Of a DNA stretch of 6,553 nucleotides, positions 6,545 through 6,553 are shown piece after piece. The stretch is from assembly GCA_946479125.1 (NCBI GenBank), contig CAMLET010000191.1, positions 1 to 6,553 of the forward strand, written 5' to 3'. Source of the DNA: an uncultured Flavobacteriales bacterium. Lineage in GTDB: Bacteria; Bacteroidota; Bacteroidia; Flavobacteriales; Crocinitomicaceae. The notes under the pieces were generated by a model. It did no database searches, had not been told where the DNA came from, and saw nothing but the letters and a program-made list of their open reading frames with translations. The first letter of the stretch is position 1; every line of letters starts with the position of its first letter. The position numbers and the translations under genes were made by a program.

Positions 6545-6553
6545 TAGTTCTGA

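Noticed and set aside
1..6553. Mobile element or foreign island
   Set aside because: I saw no transposase, integrase, terminal inverted repeats or attachment-site duplication, and base composition looks even by eye.

Overview
The window looks like chromosome of a Bacteroidota bacterium, most likely Flavobacteriales. The reasons are AT-rich coding sequence, signal peptides ending in a glutamine just after the cleavage site (FGQ, NAQ, FAQ), start codons mostly without Shine-Dalgarno sequences, and a short zinc-ribbon/alpha-CTD-like protein of a kind I associate with this phylum. A family such as Crocinitomicaceae is possible, but this is a guess from gene style. I see no insertion sequence, phage gene, CRISPR array, tRNA or rRNA.

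Left part (1-2747, minus strand): a two-gene secreted operon read right to left. First comes a vanadium-dependent haloperoxidase-like enzyme (PAP2 superfamily, 437 aa) with every vanadate-pocket residue in place. Its stop codon overlaps the start of a CRTAC1-type protein (ATGA overlap). That protein is a signal peptide, seven FG-GAP/VCBS propeller repeats and the start of an ASPIC/UnbV domain, and it runs off the left edge. The overlap implies coupled translation and a shared job outside the cytoplasm.

Middle (2748-4614): a 130-base divergent intergenic region, then on the plus strand an unrecognised secreted protein with a C-terminal membrane anchor (288 aa), followed 36 bases later by a Sir2-family NAD-dependent protein deacylase (277 aa). 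The deacylase has the Ala/Tyr/Arg acyl-pocket signature of class III sirtuins (CobB/SIRT5), so it probably removes acidic acyl groups such as succinyl as well as acetyl.

Right part (4729-6544, plus strand): after a 114-base gap, a tight three-gene run with gaps of 12 and 10 bases. It holds a second unrecognised protein with signal peptide and C-terminal anchor (317 aa), a 92-aa zinc-ribbon plus alpha-CTD-like helix-hairpin-helix protein starting with GTG, and a 186-aa lipoprotein. Envelope proteins and cytoplasmic regulatory-type proteins alternate along the plus strand. No well-known system matches this set. The best supported biology is the haloperoxidase/CRTAC1 pair and the class III sirtuin; the two anchored proteins, the lipoprotein and the role of the alpha-CTD-like protein are the unknowns.
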